From positions 5,084,001-5,148,000 of the forward strand of contig NC_070565.1 of assembly GCF_026914185.1 (NCBI RefSeq): a DNA stretch of 64,000 nucleotides, written 5' to 3'. Below are positions 35,871 through 47,569 of the stretch, piece by piece. The notes under the pieces are model-generated. The model worked only from the letters and a program-made list of their open reading frames with translations. It searched no databases and was not told the DNA's origin. The translations under genes were made by a program, and so were the position numbers. This stretch comes from Puccinia triticina (lineage: Eukaryota > Basidiomycota > Pucciniomycetes > Pucciniales > Pucciniaceae). Position 1 is the stretch's first letter. Each line of letters begins with the position of its first letter.

Positions 35871-36579
35871 CTGAAAGCTGGCAGACAAGGGAAGGATTTT
35901 CAACCCTAAAAACACAAAAACATAATTTAAAAATCAACAACACATGTACAGAGAAATATGAGTAGACAGTTCTCTCAGCAGTACTTATGTGCACCCTCAC
36001 CCAAGTTTTTGAGGCATAAACTCCAAAACTGATTGAAGGAACCTGTTTTGAAGGTCAAAGGAATCCTGAAGGATATTCCATTGCTCTGAAGATCCAATTT
36101 TGGATTTTCTGATAATATGCACAATTGAATGTCCTATCTGCAACAATTGGGTGGCTACAGGTGTAGGATCTGCAGATATCTACAGGCTTGTGAATCCAAT
36201 ATCCACAAGGCATGATGGTTGTAATTCCTTGGTTTACATTACTTTGTGTTTTTGTATTTTTAAAAGATTACACGGCAGGCATGATCTGCGAACTTGCATT
36301 GGGTCAACAAGCCGGCCAGGCCTGAAAAACGACTCTCTGACTGGAAACCACAGCACACCAACCGGCAAGGTTGAGGGGTCAGTGTCATTCTGCCTATTTG
36401 ACGGCCTTGGTTGGTGGCACAGCTTTGTAAGAGATGGGAGTATGGTGTGCTTACTGCCAAGGCCACCAGTCAGTTGAAGGGGTCCTTGGAACCAATAAAG
36501 TCCAGTCATCTCTGTTGCAGTCAGAGTGCCTCATTGCAGACCTCATGTCCAGCTCGGTGACTTTGGCAACCATGCCCGT
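35871..36579. other. Gene-free stretch
   Basis: Short open frames only, without recognisable domains. Confidence 0.4.
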
Positions 36580-37110
36580 TGTTAGAGTCCTCCGGTAGAA
36601 TCAGTAGTGCCAAGAAATCATGTACTTAGAAGCTAAACCTAACCGGTGCTTAGTCATCACCAACCGGTTAGGTTTAGACTACATAACCTGGTCGGACCCA
36701 CGCCCGGCTCCAGTCTCTTTTGCTCACCAAGATTTGGAGCCGGATTCATCAGTCCCAAGACTGACCGCGACGGGACTGTTCCACCCAGTTCCCATTTGCC
36801 TGAGGCATCTTATACCCGTGAGTGTAGCAGATGTGACGTCATCTGTTTTAGAATATATAAAATATAAAGTCCTTCGCCTCTCCTCCCTCCCTGTCCCTCT
36901 TGGTCTCCCATCAATGATCTCGCCTCCAAACTCTGGCCTCCATCTGATCCCCCTCTCATACCCTCGCCTTTCCCTCCATCTCATCTCGCTCTCATCCTCT
37001 CCCCTCAATTGTGCCTTGCTCTAATCCCCTCCCCCTCCACCTCATACATTCTTTATTATCGATCACTTCTTGATTGTTCTTGCTCCCCTCCCAAGCCTGA
37101 TAAGGGCTTT
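36580..37110 (+). mobile_element. LTR-like sequence, TGTTAGAGT family
   Basis: It starts TGTTAGAGTCC. A 15-bp hairpin, CTAAACCTAACCGGT with its inverse, lies at 36,633-36,677. A TATA-like AATATATAAAATATAAAG at 36,852 is followed by a long C/T-rich stretch, as in an LTR promoter. The TCACCAAGATTTGGAG block resembles TCACCGAGATTTGAGA in the LTR starting at 63,727. The 3' limit is uncertain. Confidence 0.45.
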
Positions 37111-38312
37111 GTTGCAATGAACTAGGCCAGGAGGGACAGTACGCGGAAAGGATGAGTTCATTGCACAATGAGAGAAGAAAAGAGAAAGAAAGGAAAGAGA
37201 GAAACAGAGAGACTAACCTAGGCCAGGAGGGACAGTACGCGGAAAGGATGAAGAAGGAAGTTTCTGCGCCTGGCCCGCTGACCTAGTCCACATACAAGAT
37301 AGAGTGTCACAGACTGTGACATGAGAAAGAAAAGATGACAGGGTGGAAAGCATACTGAAAAACAAAGAAAACAAAGGAAACACATGTGACACCTCAACAG
37401 GCTTTCAATCCTTGTTTCAAGGCTGAACAACTTGTATATTGAGTCCAGCTCATCTGTTCTGTCCCATCAGACAATCTCCATTTGTTTCTCTATTGACTAT
37501 CTACCATTGATTTGATCCTCAAATAGCTTGTATTTAAATAAATAAGTCCCCAGCTAAAAATAATGAAAAGCCTCAGCCAAGTAAGCAATTGTAAGCAATC
37601 AAGAGTGTGTCTCATCAGCCGTTCAAAAGCCTTTGAGTAACGGACTACACCCTGGCTCTGTATCTTGAGAGGTTTGCACAATGGGCGAGGCTTGGTCAAA
37701 CCACTGGATTGCCTACCGTGTGCCTGTGTACCACTCCCATGACCGCACAATGTTGGTCATCTGACAGAGTTATAGGTTACTGTTGGCTGTCTAGATAGTG
37801 TCAGAGCACCCAATGTGATGTCCAAACCAGTCAATGTTCCGCTGGATGGCCAGCAGTTGGACCGTAATGACACTAGGTGATAAGCTGTCTGCATGCTGGG
37901 TTGTTTGCGGAAAACATGCGCCCCGTACTCACATTGTCATCCCCCGCGGGGTCAAACTCAAGCGCAAGGACAGCAAAACTGCCGTACTTTGGGCGTCAAA
38001 CAGCGCCGGCCGTGTAGTATAAGGAAAACGGTTGGGATTGAGGAGATGAGACCAGCACCATTTGAAAGCTGAGGTTCTGAAGTATATTTTGGCTCTGGGA
38101 TAGGTCCACAGGAGCTGAGGGGGATGCTGGGTGATGCTAATTGTTTTTCCTCCAGCCATTCATGATTTCTTTCTCAGCCAAATTTTTGACTTTGTGCACA
38201 AGTCCCTCCCTGCGGGAGGGGCCGCTTTGCGGCCAGCCACAGCGAGCCTCCCACCAGGGAGGACTTGTGTCAAGTTAGACTTTAACTAGTCCCTCTGATA
38301 ACCCAAGTCCAA
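37111..38312. repeat. Gene-free stretch with a short direct repeat
   Basis: CTAGGCCAGGAGGGACAGTA plus the next 13 bases occurs twice (37,123 and 37,218), separated by a purine-rich tract. A GCCGCTTTGCGGC hairpin lies at 38,221. No gene. Confidence 0.5.
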
Positions 38313-38453
38313 TGGAGGACTTCCCGTCAATCTGCAGCCCCCTGCAGAGTCAGATCTGCAGCCAGAAAACCTTAATTTTTGCGGGTAAATGCTGTCCCAA
38401 GGGCTGCAGATCTGGATCTGCAGGGTCTGTAGATCTCCACGGGAAGTCCTCCA
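38313..38453. mobile_element. MITE, GGANGACTTCCCG family, copy 1
   Basis: TGGAGGACTTCCCGT at the left and ACGGGAAGTCCTCCA at the right enclose about 110 bp full of CTGCAGATCTG palindromes. Related to 39,024-39,226, 41,167-41,304 and a single end at 57,462-57,478. Confidence 0.75.
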
Positions 38454-39023
38454 TTTATTGCTTCAGAGCATCTCAGACTCCATTGCAGTTGGTATTCTTG
38501 CATCCCTAGCAAGCAAATATGCCAACTCAAACCCAAATGTATTGATTTTGAATATCCCATGTCTGTCCACCAAACTTTGCATTTTTTTTGTGTGATTTGA
38601 CCAAAGGAGCCCACACAGCAGCTGCGGGGCGCCGTCAAAAACACCTCACACTGCAGAGGGACAGACAGTAATAGGCCGACGATGAGGTTGATTAGAAGAC
38701 TGGATGCTGCAAAGCTGTGTTGCTGCTGAAGTCTGACCTGATTGAAAGAAGGTTTGACTCCGCTAAGAGGTCCGGGGGAGAGGGGGGGGGGAGGCGCGGA
38801 TTACTGTGACACAGATCCAAAGATCAGATTTGAATTGGCCAAACACAATCAAATGCAAGCGTGAGCACCGTGGCTGGAGAGGACCTTCCCTTGGACTTCA
38901 AGCTTGGAGGATAAAATTGTCAAGTAGTGAAAACAAAAAATAAGTGAAATGGGAAAACAGATTGCGGATCAAAGGTTGGGGAAAAACAGTATTTCTTTGC
39001 TGGTAATCAATCAAGGTAATAGT
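38454..39023. other. Gene-free stretch
   Basis: Nothing recognisable. Confidence 0.4.
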
Positions 39024-39226
39024 TGGATGACTTCCCGATGAGTCTGGGAGCCTCCCAGATCTCAATTGACACATCCAAACTCTTCATTTTCAGTAAAACA
39101 GAAAATATTTTCCTAAGCCTATAGTTCATTGCTTTCATGTGCGCTGTTTGGGTTTTTGGTAGGTGTCTTAATTTAGGATTTAGAGGGGCATCCAGAGCTC
39201 TCTAAATGCCAACGGGAAGTCATCCA
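39024..39226. mobile_element. MITE, GGANGACTTCCCG family, copy 2
   Basis: TGGATGACTTCCCG...CGGGAAGTCATCCA, 203 bp. The right subterminal sequence TTTAGAGGGGCATCCAGAG mirrors GCCTCCCAGATCTCAA on the left only loosely. Confidence 0.65.
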
Positions 39227-40116
39227 TTTGTCGGTAGATTTGAGCTTCTTCATATATTCTGTTGTGACGTAGGTCACGTGTGTTACTCGGCTGCGGCTCA
39301 GCCAGCCGCATCCTCCGGACCTCTCCGGGCCACACCTAGAATACTCGTGTGGGTTATGAGCCCGTAAAGGTGCCCTTGCCCGGAATACCAGACAGCAAAA
39401 TAACCGCGGCCAGCTACCCGGAAGTCTGCTGTAAGCATCCACAAGGAGACTGAGAGTGTATCATCGGTCACTGCGTCTGCATCTTGGTCGGTTACAGATC
39501 AGGCGGAAAGTTTTCCCAGTTTAGTTTCAAGGAAAACACATTTAGGTTGTCTTGTTCTCGTTCCAAGGGCAAAATAAATAAACTGTACATCTGTATATAT
39601 TTAGTTCTGATGGGCAATAGCAATTTTCAATTCACCCATAAATTTCAACTCAATTCTAGGGATTGTGAGGAGCACGGACTGGGGGCATGGTGATAGGTGT
39701 GGCCTAAGACTGATGTTAATGTCCACTCCTCCCGCTGGCCAAGCCGCACTGCAGCCGAGTGAAACTGCGTCACAACATATCGCAGCTACCATATTTATGT
39801 GTGCTGTTTTAGAGATGCTCAAGAGCTTTTATACCACCCATTCGTACCACAAATTGAATCAAGATTATCGTTAATTGTATAATAATTTATCATTAAGCCC
39901 TTGTCATCTTACGTCCAGACTATACCTTTGCTCTTCTTTCTTCAAAGTCCAACCATGTTTCTTTTAGTAATGCTTGCAATAGTTGAGTCATATTCATTTC
40001 TCTTGTCTCGAGTGAGTCCTCGGTGGACCAGGCTGACTGTGTCATAACTCTACCACTGGTAGATTGCCGCGCCGGTCAGATTCGCCAAGCCGGCCGAACT
40101 CTTGGCGGATTCCAAT
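39227..40116. other. Region upstream of the RING-like gene
   Basis: No gene recognised. A TAG/ATTGCC acceptor at 40,064-40,066 leaves the frame open into the RING-like gene, so an upstream exon may exist here. Confidence 0.35.
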
Positions 40117-40830
40117 ATGGGGTGTTGGCAAACGGCCGAACTAGGAATGCCCGGAAGAAGTCCCTTGCCCCATATCAATCAGAATCACCCGACTCGAGCT
40201 GGCTACATGCCCAAGAAGTTCACCAATATACAGACCACGCTCGGTGCGAAATCCTTGTATATGAAGACCGGTGAAGCGGCGCGACTCCTTGAAAATAATC
40301 TGTTCTCTCCAAGTGGCCGCGAACTAAACGATTCAATCAATCGCAAGCTTGCAACCAGTCCGACTGATGAACCCTTGGGGAATGAAAGAAGCGTTCAAAA
40401 ATGTGGAGCTACGGAAACACATCCACATGATCAAGTTTTCAAGGATGCCAAGACCAGTCAGCCAAGCGAATCCGAAACGTTCGGGCAGCCTTCTGAAGAT
40501 GAAGGTGTCAGGATACTTGAATCAGACGCTGGATGTGCAATTTGTCAGGAAATATTTCTGGAGCCCCGCAAGAATCCTAAGGGGAAATCGGAATGGCACT
40601 TGATTTCCAGCTGCCCCCATTGCATGGCATGCTACCACCGTGACTGCCTTCGATGGTGGTTTCTAACTAAACTTACTTGTCCATGGTGCTATAAATCATT
40701 TTCTTTACTGTCTTCGGACGTCGCACAACGTATTGACGCTGGTTCTCGCAGATTCACTGGTTATTTTGCTATTTTTGCTTCAGTCGTGCTCCTGTTCTCA
40801 TATTTTGCTGGTTATGAGACTCCGGCATAG
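40117..40830 (+). CDS. RING-H2-like zinc-binding protein with C-terminal membrane anchor
   Basis: A predicted 237-aa protein. A zinc-binding block starts at C140 (CAIC), continues with SCPHCMACYHRDCLRWWF and ends with CPWC at 188-191. This resembles a RING-H2 E3 ubiquitin-ligase domain, though the central C-x-H...H-x2-C spacing is longer than usual by about three residues. A hydrophobic anchor (YFAIFASVVLLFSYFAGY) lies near the C terminus, so the product may be a membrane-bound ligase. The N-terminal 130 residues are hydrophilic and unrecognised. I used the first ATG of the frame. The frame is open for a further 50 bp upstream to a possible splice acceptor, so an additional 5' exon is possible. 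Confidence 0.65.
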   Translation: MGCWQTAELGMPGRSPLPHINQNHPTRAGYMPKKFTNIQTTLGAKSLYMKTGEAARLLENNLFSPSGRELNDSINRKLATSPTDEPLGNERSVQKCGATETHPHDQVFKDAKTSQPSESETFGQPSEDEGVRILESDAGCAICQEIFLEPRKNPKGKSEWHLISSCPHCMACYHRDCLRWWFLTKLTCPWCYKSFSLLSSDVAQRIDAGSRRFTGYFAIFASVVLLFSYFAGYETPA

Positions 40831-41166
40831 TAGAGAGATTGATTATCAACATTAGTTTTTCAAACCATTGCCACCTTCATCCTTCTCAACTAGAAAAAGA
40901 TAATTTATCAATAAAACTGGCCCTCAAATATTCTCAGTTTTAGAACTAAAGTCTACAGCTAGAAAAATATAGATTTATTTGCACAAATAAACTGCAAAAT
41001 AATCTCTGGTAACTGGCAGTAGTACTAGGTATCAGTAGTTTACTCCAACATTAATTGTTTCACAACTGCAAATTATTCCAAAGTATTTTTTTAGCACATT
41101 TAGTATTACTGTACATGTACAATGTTAAAAGTCACTGTGCATTGCAATTTGAACCTTCAAAGTAAC
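40831..41166. other. Gene-free stretch
   Basis: Likely 3' UTR then AT-rich spacer. Confidence 0.4.
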
Positions 41167-41304
41167 TGGATGAATTCCCATCACATGTGGGGCCCTGCAG
41201 CTGTGGATATAGACCCAAGAAGTCTAGATTTTTGCAGGGAAATCTAGCATATGGGCTCCAGATCACTTCTGGAAGGACCTCAGATCTCAACAGGAAGCCA
41301 TCCA
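41167..41304. mobile_element. MITE, GGANGACTTCCCG family, copy 3 (diverged)
   Basis: TGGATGAATTCCCATCAC...CAGGAAGCCATCCA with CCCTGCAGCTG-like internal palindromes, 138 bp. More diverged than the copies at 38.3 and 39.0 kb. Confidence 0.5.
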
Positions 41305-42400
41305 CCGTTCAGTATGATTTGAGTTGAAAGATATGTTCCATCAAAGTCTGCAAGTCATTTCCTCAAGAAATTTTTAGGCCCTGTTTGGCAGGACCCAGCA
41401 TCATATGCAGGAAAAAGCTGCGGGGTAATAAGCCCAAAGACTTTTTATGAACCTGATTGGGTTTATTACCAGGCTTTGATTATCTTACATGGCCATTTGG
41501 GACAGCTGCTGTCATATTGCCAGCATACTGTGAAAATTAACAATGCATTTTGCAGAACAGAAAGTGATTTACTTGGGCAGGATTTGAAATAGCAAACTTA
41601 GCTTGAAGCTAAGACACTATACTAGAATTGCTGCCTTTACTCACTTGGCTACTGCTATTAGGTTTAGTGTGGGCCCCGCAGCATGGGCTCTCATGTACAT
41701 GGATGTCAAAATAATTATGTTAGATGAATATGCAACTGGAAATACTTTTTTGAAACATTAAGAAAACTTACTTTTGCTTTGGGATCAGTAGGTTTGGAAG
41801 CTGTTGGTATTGTTTTGGGCTTATAGTGATTGATCCACATCTTGTGTGTGAGGGAAATTGTATATATTCTTTATCCCAGCGATCTTGAAGTATTCATTCT
41901 GGAACAAGGGTTGGAGGACTTTGCTGTTGGACATCAAGATGGTTGCAATTCAGTTTAACAAAGAAACATGATACAGAAAAAAAAAGGAAGATAAGAAATG
42001 GAAAATTACTCATAGCCACTCTGTAAAGGGGTGAGCAGTTGGTTTATTTGTTAGTAAGCTTCAACCCGCCACAAAATGCATTCCTCAGGACGGGAGGTTA
42101 AGATATTTTAGCTACATATGATTGTTGAGAGAGGATTTTTTATTTGATCAATGAAGACCACCACATGCAATAACCAAGGTGATACTTCAACTGAAACCTG
42201 AACCTTTATTTCAAAAAACGGCTGCAGTACTGCAGCCAAATCAATAGCTAATTCAATTTTTCTCTTGTTGATTTGATATTTCCAAGCAAATTCATATTTT
42301 TTATCCTTCTGCCATTCAATACTAAGAAAGAAACCATCATTTTTGGGCCAATTTGATGCAGAATAATAAAGCCACATTGTAGAGCAAGTAAAAGGAATAG
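41305..42400. other. Gene-free stretch
   Basis: No recognisable gene on either strand. Confidence 0.4.
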
Positions 42401-42472
42401 TGCAGACAGGGGGAATCGAACCCGCATCTCCCCAATACATGCTGGGTTGCTCTACCATTGAGCTATATCCAC
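42401..42472 (-). tRNA. tRNA-like sequence (anticodon arm irregular)
   Basis: Exactly 72 nt on the minus strand. The 7-bp acceptor GTGGATA/TGTCTGC pairs with G-T wobbles, the D stem GCTC/GAGC is perfect, the T loop is TTCGATT and the discriminator is A. The T stem has one mismatch. The anticodon arm (CCCAGCATGTATTGGGG) does not fold into a normal 5-bp stem with U33. Probably a tRNA pseudogene or tRNA-derived repeat head. Confidence 0.45.
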
Positions 42473-42934
42473 AGGTTTGAGGTGCACCAACATATACTAC
42501 CCCTACACACATATCCAAACTTGTATCAGTGAGTGAAACCTGATGATGCTGTTGAGTTGAATTAGAGTTAAGTTCCGTTGTGTACAGAAATCTTGTTCAA
42601 TATTATGTGTTTATCACACTTTTCTTCTTTGAAGTCAATAAACACTGCTGTTGAGTTTGGTGATTTTTTCAGCCTATGAGAAATTGCACCAAACTAAAGG
42701 ATAAACGATGCATCAGGGGACTTATTATCCAAGAGTAACATGAAAAAATGAACTTATTCAGCTCACCTTTGCAAGAGTTTTTCGGTAACTTCATGATGTG
42801 TATTGGTCAATGTTTTCATCTTTGTCACTTACATCTTGAATTTTATCAGATTCCAATTCTTCAATTTCAGTGCCTTTTGTAATCCCCTCTTTGCAATTTT
42901 CATCTTTGGATTTGCTATGATCTTCTGCATCCTT

Positions 42935-43160
42935 CACTGCAAGAAAAAGTCAAGCAATTGCTAGCAGTTGACATGTGGGTTACTGCTGTGGAACTGCTGT
43001 TTTAGCTCCACCCAAACACACATATGCCTTTTCTGCACAGTCACTGTGCATTGAAGCCTGGTCAACCGTAAGCCTTGAAAAAGGCTTGTGTAATACAAAA
43101 AGTTGGCTTGGAGTTCTTGGATGTCAACTGCTTGTAGTCGCTTGACTTTTTCTTGCAGTT
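42935..43160. mobile_element. CACTA-like MITE (226 bp)
   Basis: It begins CACTGCAAGAAAAAGTCAAGC and ends with the inverse GCTTGACTTTTTCTTGCAGTT, the last base being mutated. CTT lies on both sides (42,932-42,934; 43,161-43,163), a 3-bp target duplication as in CACTA/EnSpm elements. Same terminus as 50,050-50,986. It sits within hAT transposase remains. Confidence 0.8.
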
Positions 43161-43564
43161 CTTGGTGTACCTAAAGAAATTAAATCAATCAACTCATGAG
43201 AAGGATGCTTAATCAAGGCAAAGTTGAATCCTTAAAATGCAATCTGCTATTTGCAATCATTGGGTTTTGAGTCAGCATCAGATTAATCAGTCAATTAGGA
43301 CTGCTTTCCAGTGTCTTTTCCATTTAGTCTTTGTGTTCCAAAAGGTCAAAGGATTGCTTTTGCAATCAGATTGAGTATGTGGGTAAAGCAGTGTATCCAT
43401 TGAGATTGTCCTTTGAAGTGGGGCCACTTCAGATTTTTCAACCCGTTGTGGTGATTTATATAGGCATGGGTGGTAGAATGTCCACTTGGAGATAGCACAG
43501 GCAGGAATGCACAGAGCGGCTCAGGAAGAGTGCCTTCCAGTGACATAATCACTGAGGATGATGT

Positions 43565-44265
43565 CAGAAAAGCATGTTAAGAAAGCTTACGGAAATTCGC
43601 GCGCGGATGGAATACACGGATTGCAGATTGCGGATTTTGGATTGGGTATTTGGACCGGAGCCGAAAGACAGGGCTGGACTGCGGCGGACTACACACATGG
43701 ACTGGTAGCAGCGGCGCATCAGCAGGTGAGCCACGTCAGCTGAAGCGGGTGGAACCGGGGCGGAGGCCCTGGTGAGAGACTGACTGGCGGGGGCTAGACA
43801 GAGGACGTTGGAGATAAGCGGAGTCTGGGACAACGACGTGCGGAAAGTGGGCGGAGCTGAAGGACTAGTGCGGGAAAGTGTTGGATATGCGGGATTGGGT
43901 GGGAACGGTGAAGTGCGTGGAGGGAAGGACGGGGGAAGGCTCACGGTTCCTTTTCTCTTTCCCTTATCCTACTATCCTATCATCTTACGGATTACTCATC
44001 ATTGTACTTACACTTACGGAGGTACTAGAGTATTAGGAGAGTTATACGTGACCTTATCTTTACTTACGGATTTACTTGCGGATTCTGTGCTTGCGGAGTG
44101 CAGAGCTTTATTCACTTGCGGATTGTTACGCTATAGATCAGGCTCAGAGAGGAGCGCTGAAGGCTAGCGGAAAGTAGCAGTGCGGAGCCAAGTCACCAAT
44201 AATCACACAGCTTGGACACATATATTCTTGAAGAGGGCGGTTAGCAGACATTTCTACTGACTTAC
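43565..44265. repeat. GC-rich insertion in the hAT remnant
   Basis: Rich in GCGGA/TTGCGGATT motifs and unlike its AT-rich surroundings. It separates conserved blocks of the hAT transposase. Ends not defined; no gene inside. Confidence 0.45.
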
Positions 44266-44911
44266 CAGCCTTTAATTCTCACACAGTTTACCATAACATC
44301 ATTATTTGAATCATTATCTGGCACAATTTCATAAATCTGGCCAACCCAAAAGATATAATTAGATGAGTACAATCAGATAAAAGCAAAACAATCTACCTCG
44401 CTTGAGACACCAAATATTTCAACAAACATCTGCACTGTTTCAGCCAAGTATTTGCCTGTGTGGCTGTGGGATAACTTGATGAAATCAAGTGGCATAGATT
44501 CAAGCTGATAATTCCCACTGGCCTGCTTGTTAAGCCTGTAGATTAATATACCAAGAATTTCAAACCCGTTGGGTTATTGCCATGCTTCCAACCTAAGATA
44601 TATACAATGCACCTATGTGGTTCTGATGACCAGAAAAAAATCCCAATTAAATAAATGAGGGCAATCAAAGGGAACGAAGAGATAGAAACAGAAGTGAACC
44701 CTCCTCACCTTCAAATCCAACCTGAAAAATTCATTTACTGTGGTGTAAAGGAAATGAATTGCTTTTTAGAACATGTGTCAATTGGATAAGTTCTTGAGGA
44801 CAGTTGCGCGCAAGATGCTCTGGAGGCTTTTTTATTCCAATGCAGAGAATGGTTGTGCAGCCTCTACACACCAGATCACACATTATTGTGTTACCTGCAA
44901 CGGTGAAACGG

Positions 44912-45045
44912 TAGGGTACATGTATTGGTATTTGCTGGTATTGCTATTTTTTTTGAGTCCAATAAACTGTATTGGTATTGGATCAAGTCACCAAACCAAT
45001 ACAATCCATGGTATTGTATTGCCAATACATTCTGATACAATAAAC
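44912..45045. repeat. AATACA/TGTATTG palindromic block, copy 2
   Basis: Alternating GTATTGG and CCAATAC motifs fold on themselves. Same style as 2705-3005 and 55,925-56,060. It directly abuts the next MITE. Confidence 0.6.
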
Positions 45046-45047
45046 TA

Positions 45048-45246
45048 GGGGGGTTCACGATTGAATTTTACTAAACTTTGGAGGCAAATTTAAGGCTTTT
45101 ATGAACAAGATTTTGAAATTTTGGGAAAATGCACAGTAGCAGGTGATAAAGTTCAATTGTTGCAACTTATCAATTTTTTTAAAAAATGTTCATAAACACC
45201 TTAAAATATGTCCCAAAGTTTTGTAAATTTCAATTGTGAACCCCCC
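45048..45246. mobile_element. MITE, GGGGGTTCAC family (199 bp)
   Basis: GGGGGGTTCACGATTGAA is mirrored by TTCAATTGTGAACCCCCC, with TA on both sides (45,046-45,047; 45,247-45,248). The fold continues inward (AACTTTGGAGGCAAATTTAAGG). Same family as 4977-5177 and 57,212-57,385. Confidence 0.85.
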
Positions 45247-45293
45247 TATTGGATTGAGCGCCAATTGCCCAGAAACGGTGTTGTTTTTTTTAG

Positions 45294-45326
45294 ACTAGAG
45301 GCCAAGGCGGCTTCGCCGCTGCACTC
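45294..45326 (-). mobile_element. Helitron-like 3' terminus 2 (minus strand)
   Basis: Reverse complement of the terminus at 13,731-13,763: hairpin GCGGC-GAA-GCCGC, then CTTGGCCT and CTAG followed by T. The element body would extend to the right. Confidence 0.5.
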
Positions 45327-45829
45327 TTAAGGAAATTTCTGGCAGCCCATCTTAGCTCACAGTGCCACAAATACACCACTGGTTTATTTTTTCCAAAATT
45401 AGGAAATTAACCCTGCCTGAAGAGTGCAAGGGATTCTTGTGAAGAAAGCCTGAATCAGGAGGAAGTTAACCAACAATGAATTGATCCACAGCTATTAAGG
45501 TGTTCAAAGTTGAAATCATAAAATTTTTAATACATCCCACTTTCTTAAATCCACAAAATCCTAGACCTTTGGATCTAAGTTTTGGGGTGTTTTTTTCTCA
45601 CAAAATGGCAAAAACAGCCTACAAATATTACAGTACATGGTGAAATCCCCAAAGGCACAAAGGCCCTATGGATGACCCTCCAGCTGTGCCGAAGCAACGA
45701 GCAAAAGTGGGCCGGTTGTTAGAGTAGTCCAGAAAGGCCCTAATCAAGTGATTAGTGGGCTCCCAGGGAGGGGGTAGGACGAAACCGGATCCCCTGGGGG
45801 TACACCACGGGTGCAAAAAAATATTTTGA
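45327..45829. other. Gene-free stretch
   Basis: Contains GGTGTTCAAAGTTGAAATCATAAAA at about 45,497 (first 20 bases GGTGTTCAAAGTTGAAATCA), an end shared with 52,105-52,266. No gene. Confidence 0.4.
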
Positions 45830-46560
45830 AAACCAATTTCAATGGTTTTCAAAATATTTCCAATACACTACGTGTTGGACGTCCTGAGGAACGAGTCGGA
45901 CTAACCGGTTTCAGATATTTTTGAAATATTCTTGGAACTGCCTCAGGCGGTCCTGAAAATATCTCAAAAACCCTCTTGGTCGGAGAAATATTCTGCCAAC
46001 CACTTCTAATGGTTTTCCAAACCAATTTGGTCCGGCCATTAGTGTCAAAAACCGTTTTGGTTGCCAAATCTGTTTGGATATCCACAATCGGTTGGCCAAA
46101 TGGTTTTGATAACAATTTTGGTGTGCCAATTGGTTTGGATAACCAGAAATTGTTGGCAAAATGGTTCTCAGAACCATTTTGGTCGGCCAATCTGTTTGGA
46201 TGACGAGTTCGGCGGGCCAATTGGTTTGGATAACCAGAAATCATTGGCCAAATGGTTCTAAGAACCGTTTTGGTCGGCCGATTGGTTTGGATAACCAGAA
46301 TAGCACTGTTCACGTAAGCTAAACATCAGCAAGATTGAAATAAAGTTTATCCCATTGTGCCAGCCAGTTTGGCTGGGAAAGTATGCTGATGTGTATCTCT
46401 CACATGGTCATAGATTTCTTACGTGAACAGTGCTAATGGGTTGGCCAAATGGTTTCAAGAACCATTTTGGTAGCTAGAAATATTCCTCCAACCCTCATTG
46501 GTTAGAGAGAATATTTCTGTAATCAACTTTGGTTTGGGCGTTTACTGAAACCTTTTTTGT
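45830..46560. repeat. GGTTTTGGAACC-type degenerate repeat, left block
   Basis: Overlapping units of TTTTGGTCGGCCAATTGG, ATGGTTTTCAAAA and GAACCATTTTGG in both orientations. The predicted proteins (RPTKTVLRT, HQNCYQNHLA) are translations of the repeat. A MITE is inserted at 46,303-46,433. Confidence 0.7.
46303..46433 (+). mobile_element. 131-bp MITE, GGTTCACG family, copy 2
   Basis: GCACTGTTCACGTAAG is mirrored by CTTACGTGAACAGTGC, with TA outside both ends. Interior AATAAAGTTTATCCCA and GCCAGTTTGGCTGGG match the other copies. Also exactly 131 bp. Confidence 0.9.
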
Positions 46561-46769
46561 TGGCAGAATGGTTTCAAAAAAGGCAGATTGTTGGATTGCC
46601 TCTTTTACTGGGTGCAATGGTTTATAACGAGTAGAAGGTAATAATGCAGTCTCAATGTTGTGGAAGCCGCAGATGGAACACTTAAGAGCACGGTAAACAG
46701 CAGACAGGATCGAGACAGTATCACATAGAAAAACTAGCTCTCTATGTCATCCATAGTGGTACCTTGTCC

Positions 46770-47065
46770 ACCAGCTTGCGTTTGTTTGTTTGTTTTTAAT
46801 CAGCAAGGTCTTTAGCCAACACAAGCAACTGATTGTCGTGCCATCAATCCGAAATCCCCAGAGGTTGTCGGGGTCTTTTGCGAACAGATGACCGCTCAGC
46901 AGCCCACCCAGGAACCGGATAATGGGCTCAAAGATCTGCACCTTTGAGTCCAGGTTGAGGCTTGCGATCTGCTCAACAATCCACATCACCGCTAGTCGGA
47001 ATTTCGCCCAACCACCAAGCGTTATGTACAAATGTATCTAGGACATCAATCAGGGACATCGAGAT
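46770..47065 (-). pseudogene. GH47 alpha-mannosidase fragment
   Basis: Class I alpha-mannosidases (GH47, including EDEM proteins) trim N-glycans in the secretory pathway. The minus strand keeps SLIDVLDTF, then LNLDSKVQIFEPIIRFLGGL and LLSGHLF, matching the family's S-L-x-D-x-LDT and FExxIRxxGGLLS blocks. Further on, LLVLAKDLAD appears only after a frame change, as expected of a broken copy. The fragment covers a small part of the catalytic domain and no other exon was found. Frame breaks also lie between the first two blocks. Confidence 0.65.
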
Positions 47066-47569
47066 TTTTTTTTTGGGAGGGGGGATGAGGCGGGGTGTCA
47101 GCTTTGGGCGCTGGGAGTGTTCTCTCGTCCGGTCAATGTGTGCTTGCGTGCAACAGTCACTTACCGACCAGGAGAACCGGTTCTTGCTTGCGTGCAACAG
47201 TACCAACCACGAGAACCAGTGAATATCAGAGAATATCATAGACAAGATCCACAGCCTGGTCAGATCTTCGTGATGCAAAAGATAGATAGAGAGAGAGACG
47301 GGCGTACTTTGTTGTCTGATAGGCGCGCAAAAGATTACCCAATCTAATGACGACAGAAGCCAAGAGAGAAGGGGTCTTAAAACAAAGAGGGACAAAGTTC
47401 TTTGAGTGTTTGAGATGGAGGCAACTGGGGTAATATTTTCAAGCCCCCGGTCGGAGAAAGCAACTGGGTGGATACATATTTCAAATACAATATATCAAAT
47501 GGTATAAATGGCTGCGCAGCCCGCAGTCCTTGGCCTACCACGATTGAGTTTTCAGAACTGCCTGCCCAT

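Larger units (their letters stand above)
42840..44540 (-). pseudogene. hAT transposase remnant, broken by insertions
   Basis: Separated minus-strand pieces keep the order of an hAT transposase. MPLDFIKLSHSHTGKYLAE lies at about 44,400-44,530. DNDSNNDVM (the DNASNN block) follows after an intron at about 44,300-44,340. FKGQSQWIHCFTHILNLIAKA lies at about 43,346-43,440, and an acidic tail (EIEELESDKIQD) at 42,840-42,930. About 0.7 kb of GC-rich DNA (43,570-44,260) splits the catalytic part, and a CACTA-like MITE (42,935-43,160) splits the rest. No C-terminal dimerisation domain was found downstream. It cannot encode an active enzyme. Confidence 0.7.

Noticed and set aside
38200..38290. GCCGC-TTT-GCGGC hairpin followed later by CTAGT as a Helitron end
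   Set aside because: The hairpin is more than 50 nt from CTAG, too far for a Helitron 3' terminus.
43808..44167. 119-codon Gly-rich plus-strand frame
   Set aside because: It lies in the GC-rich insertion splitting the hAT remnant and has no motif.
45849..46313. 154-codon minus-strand frame of RPTKTV/NQLA repeats
   Set aside because: Produced by the degenerate GGTTTTGGAACC repeat. The other strand is also open.
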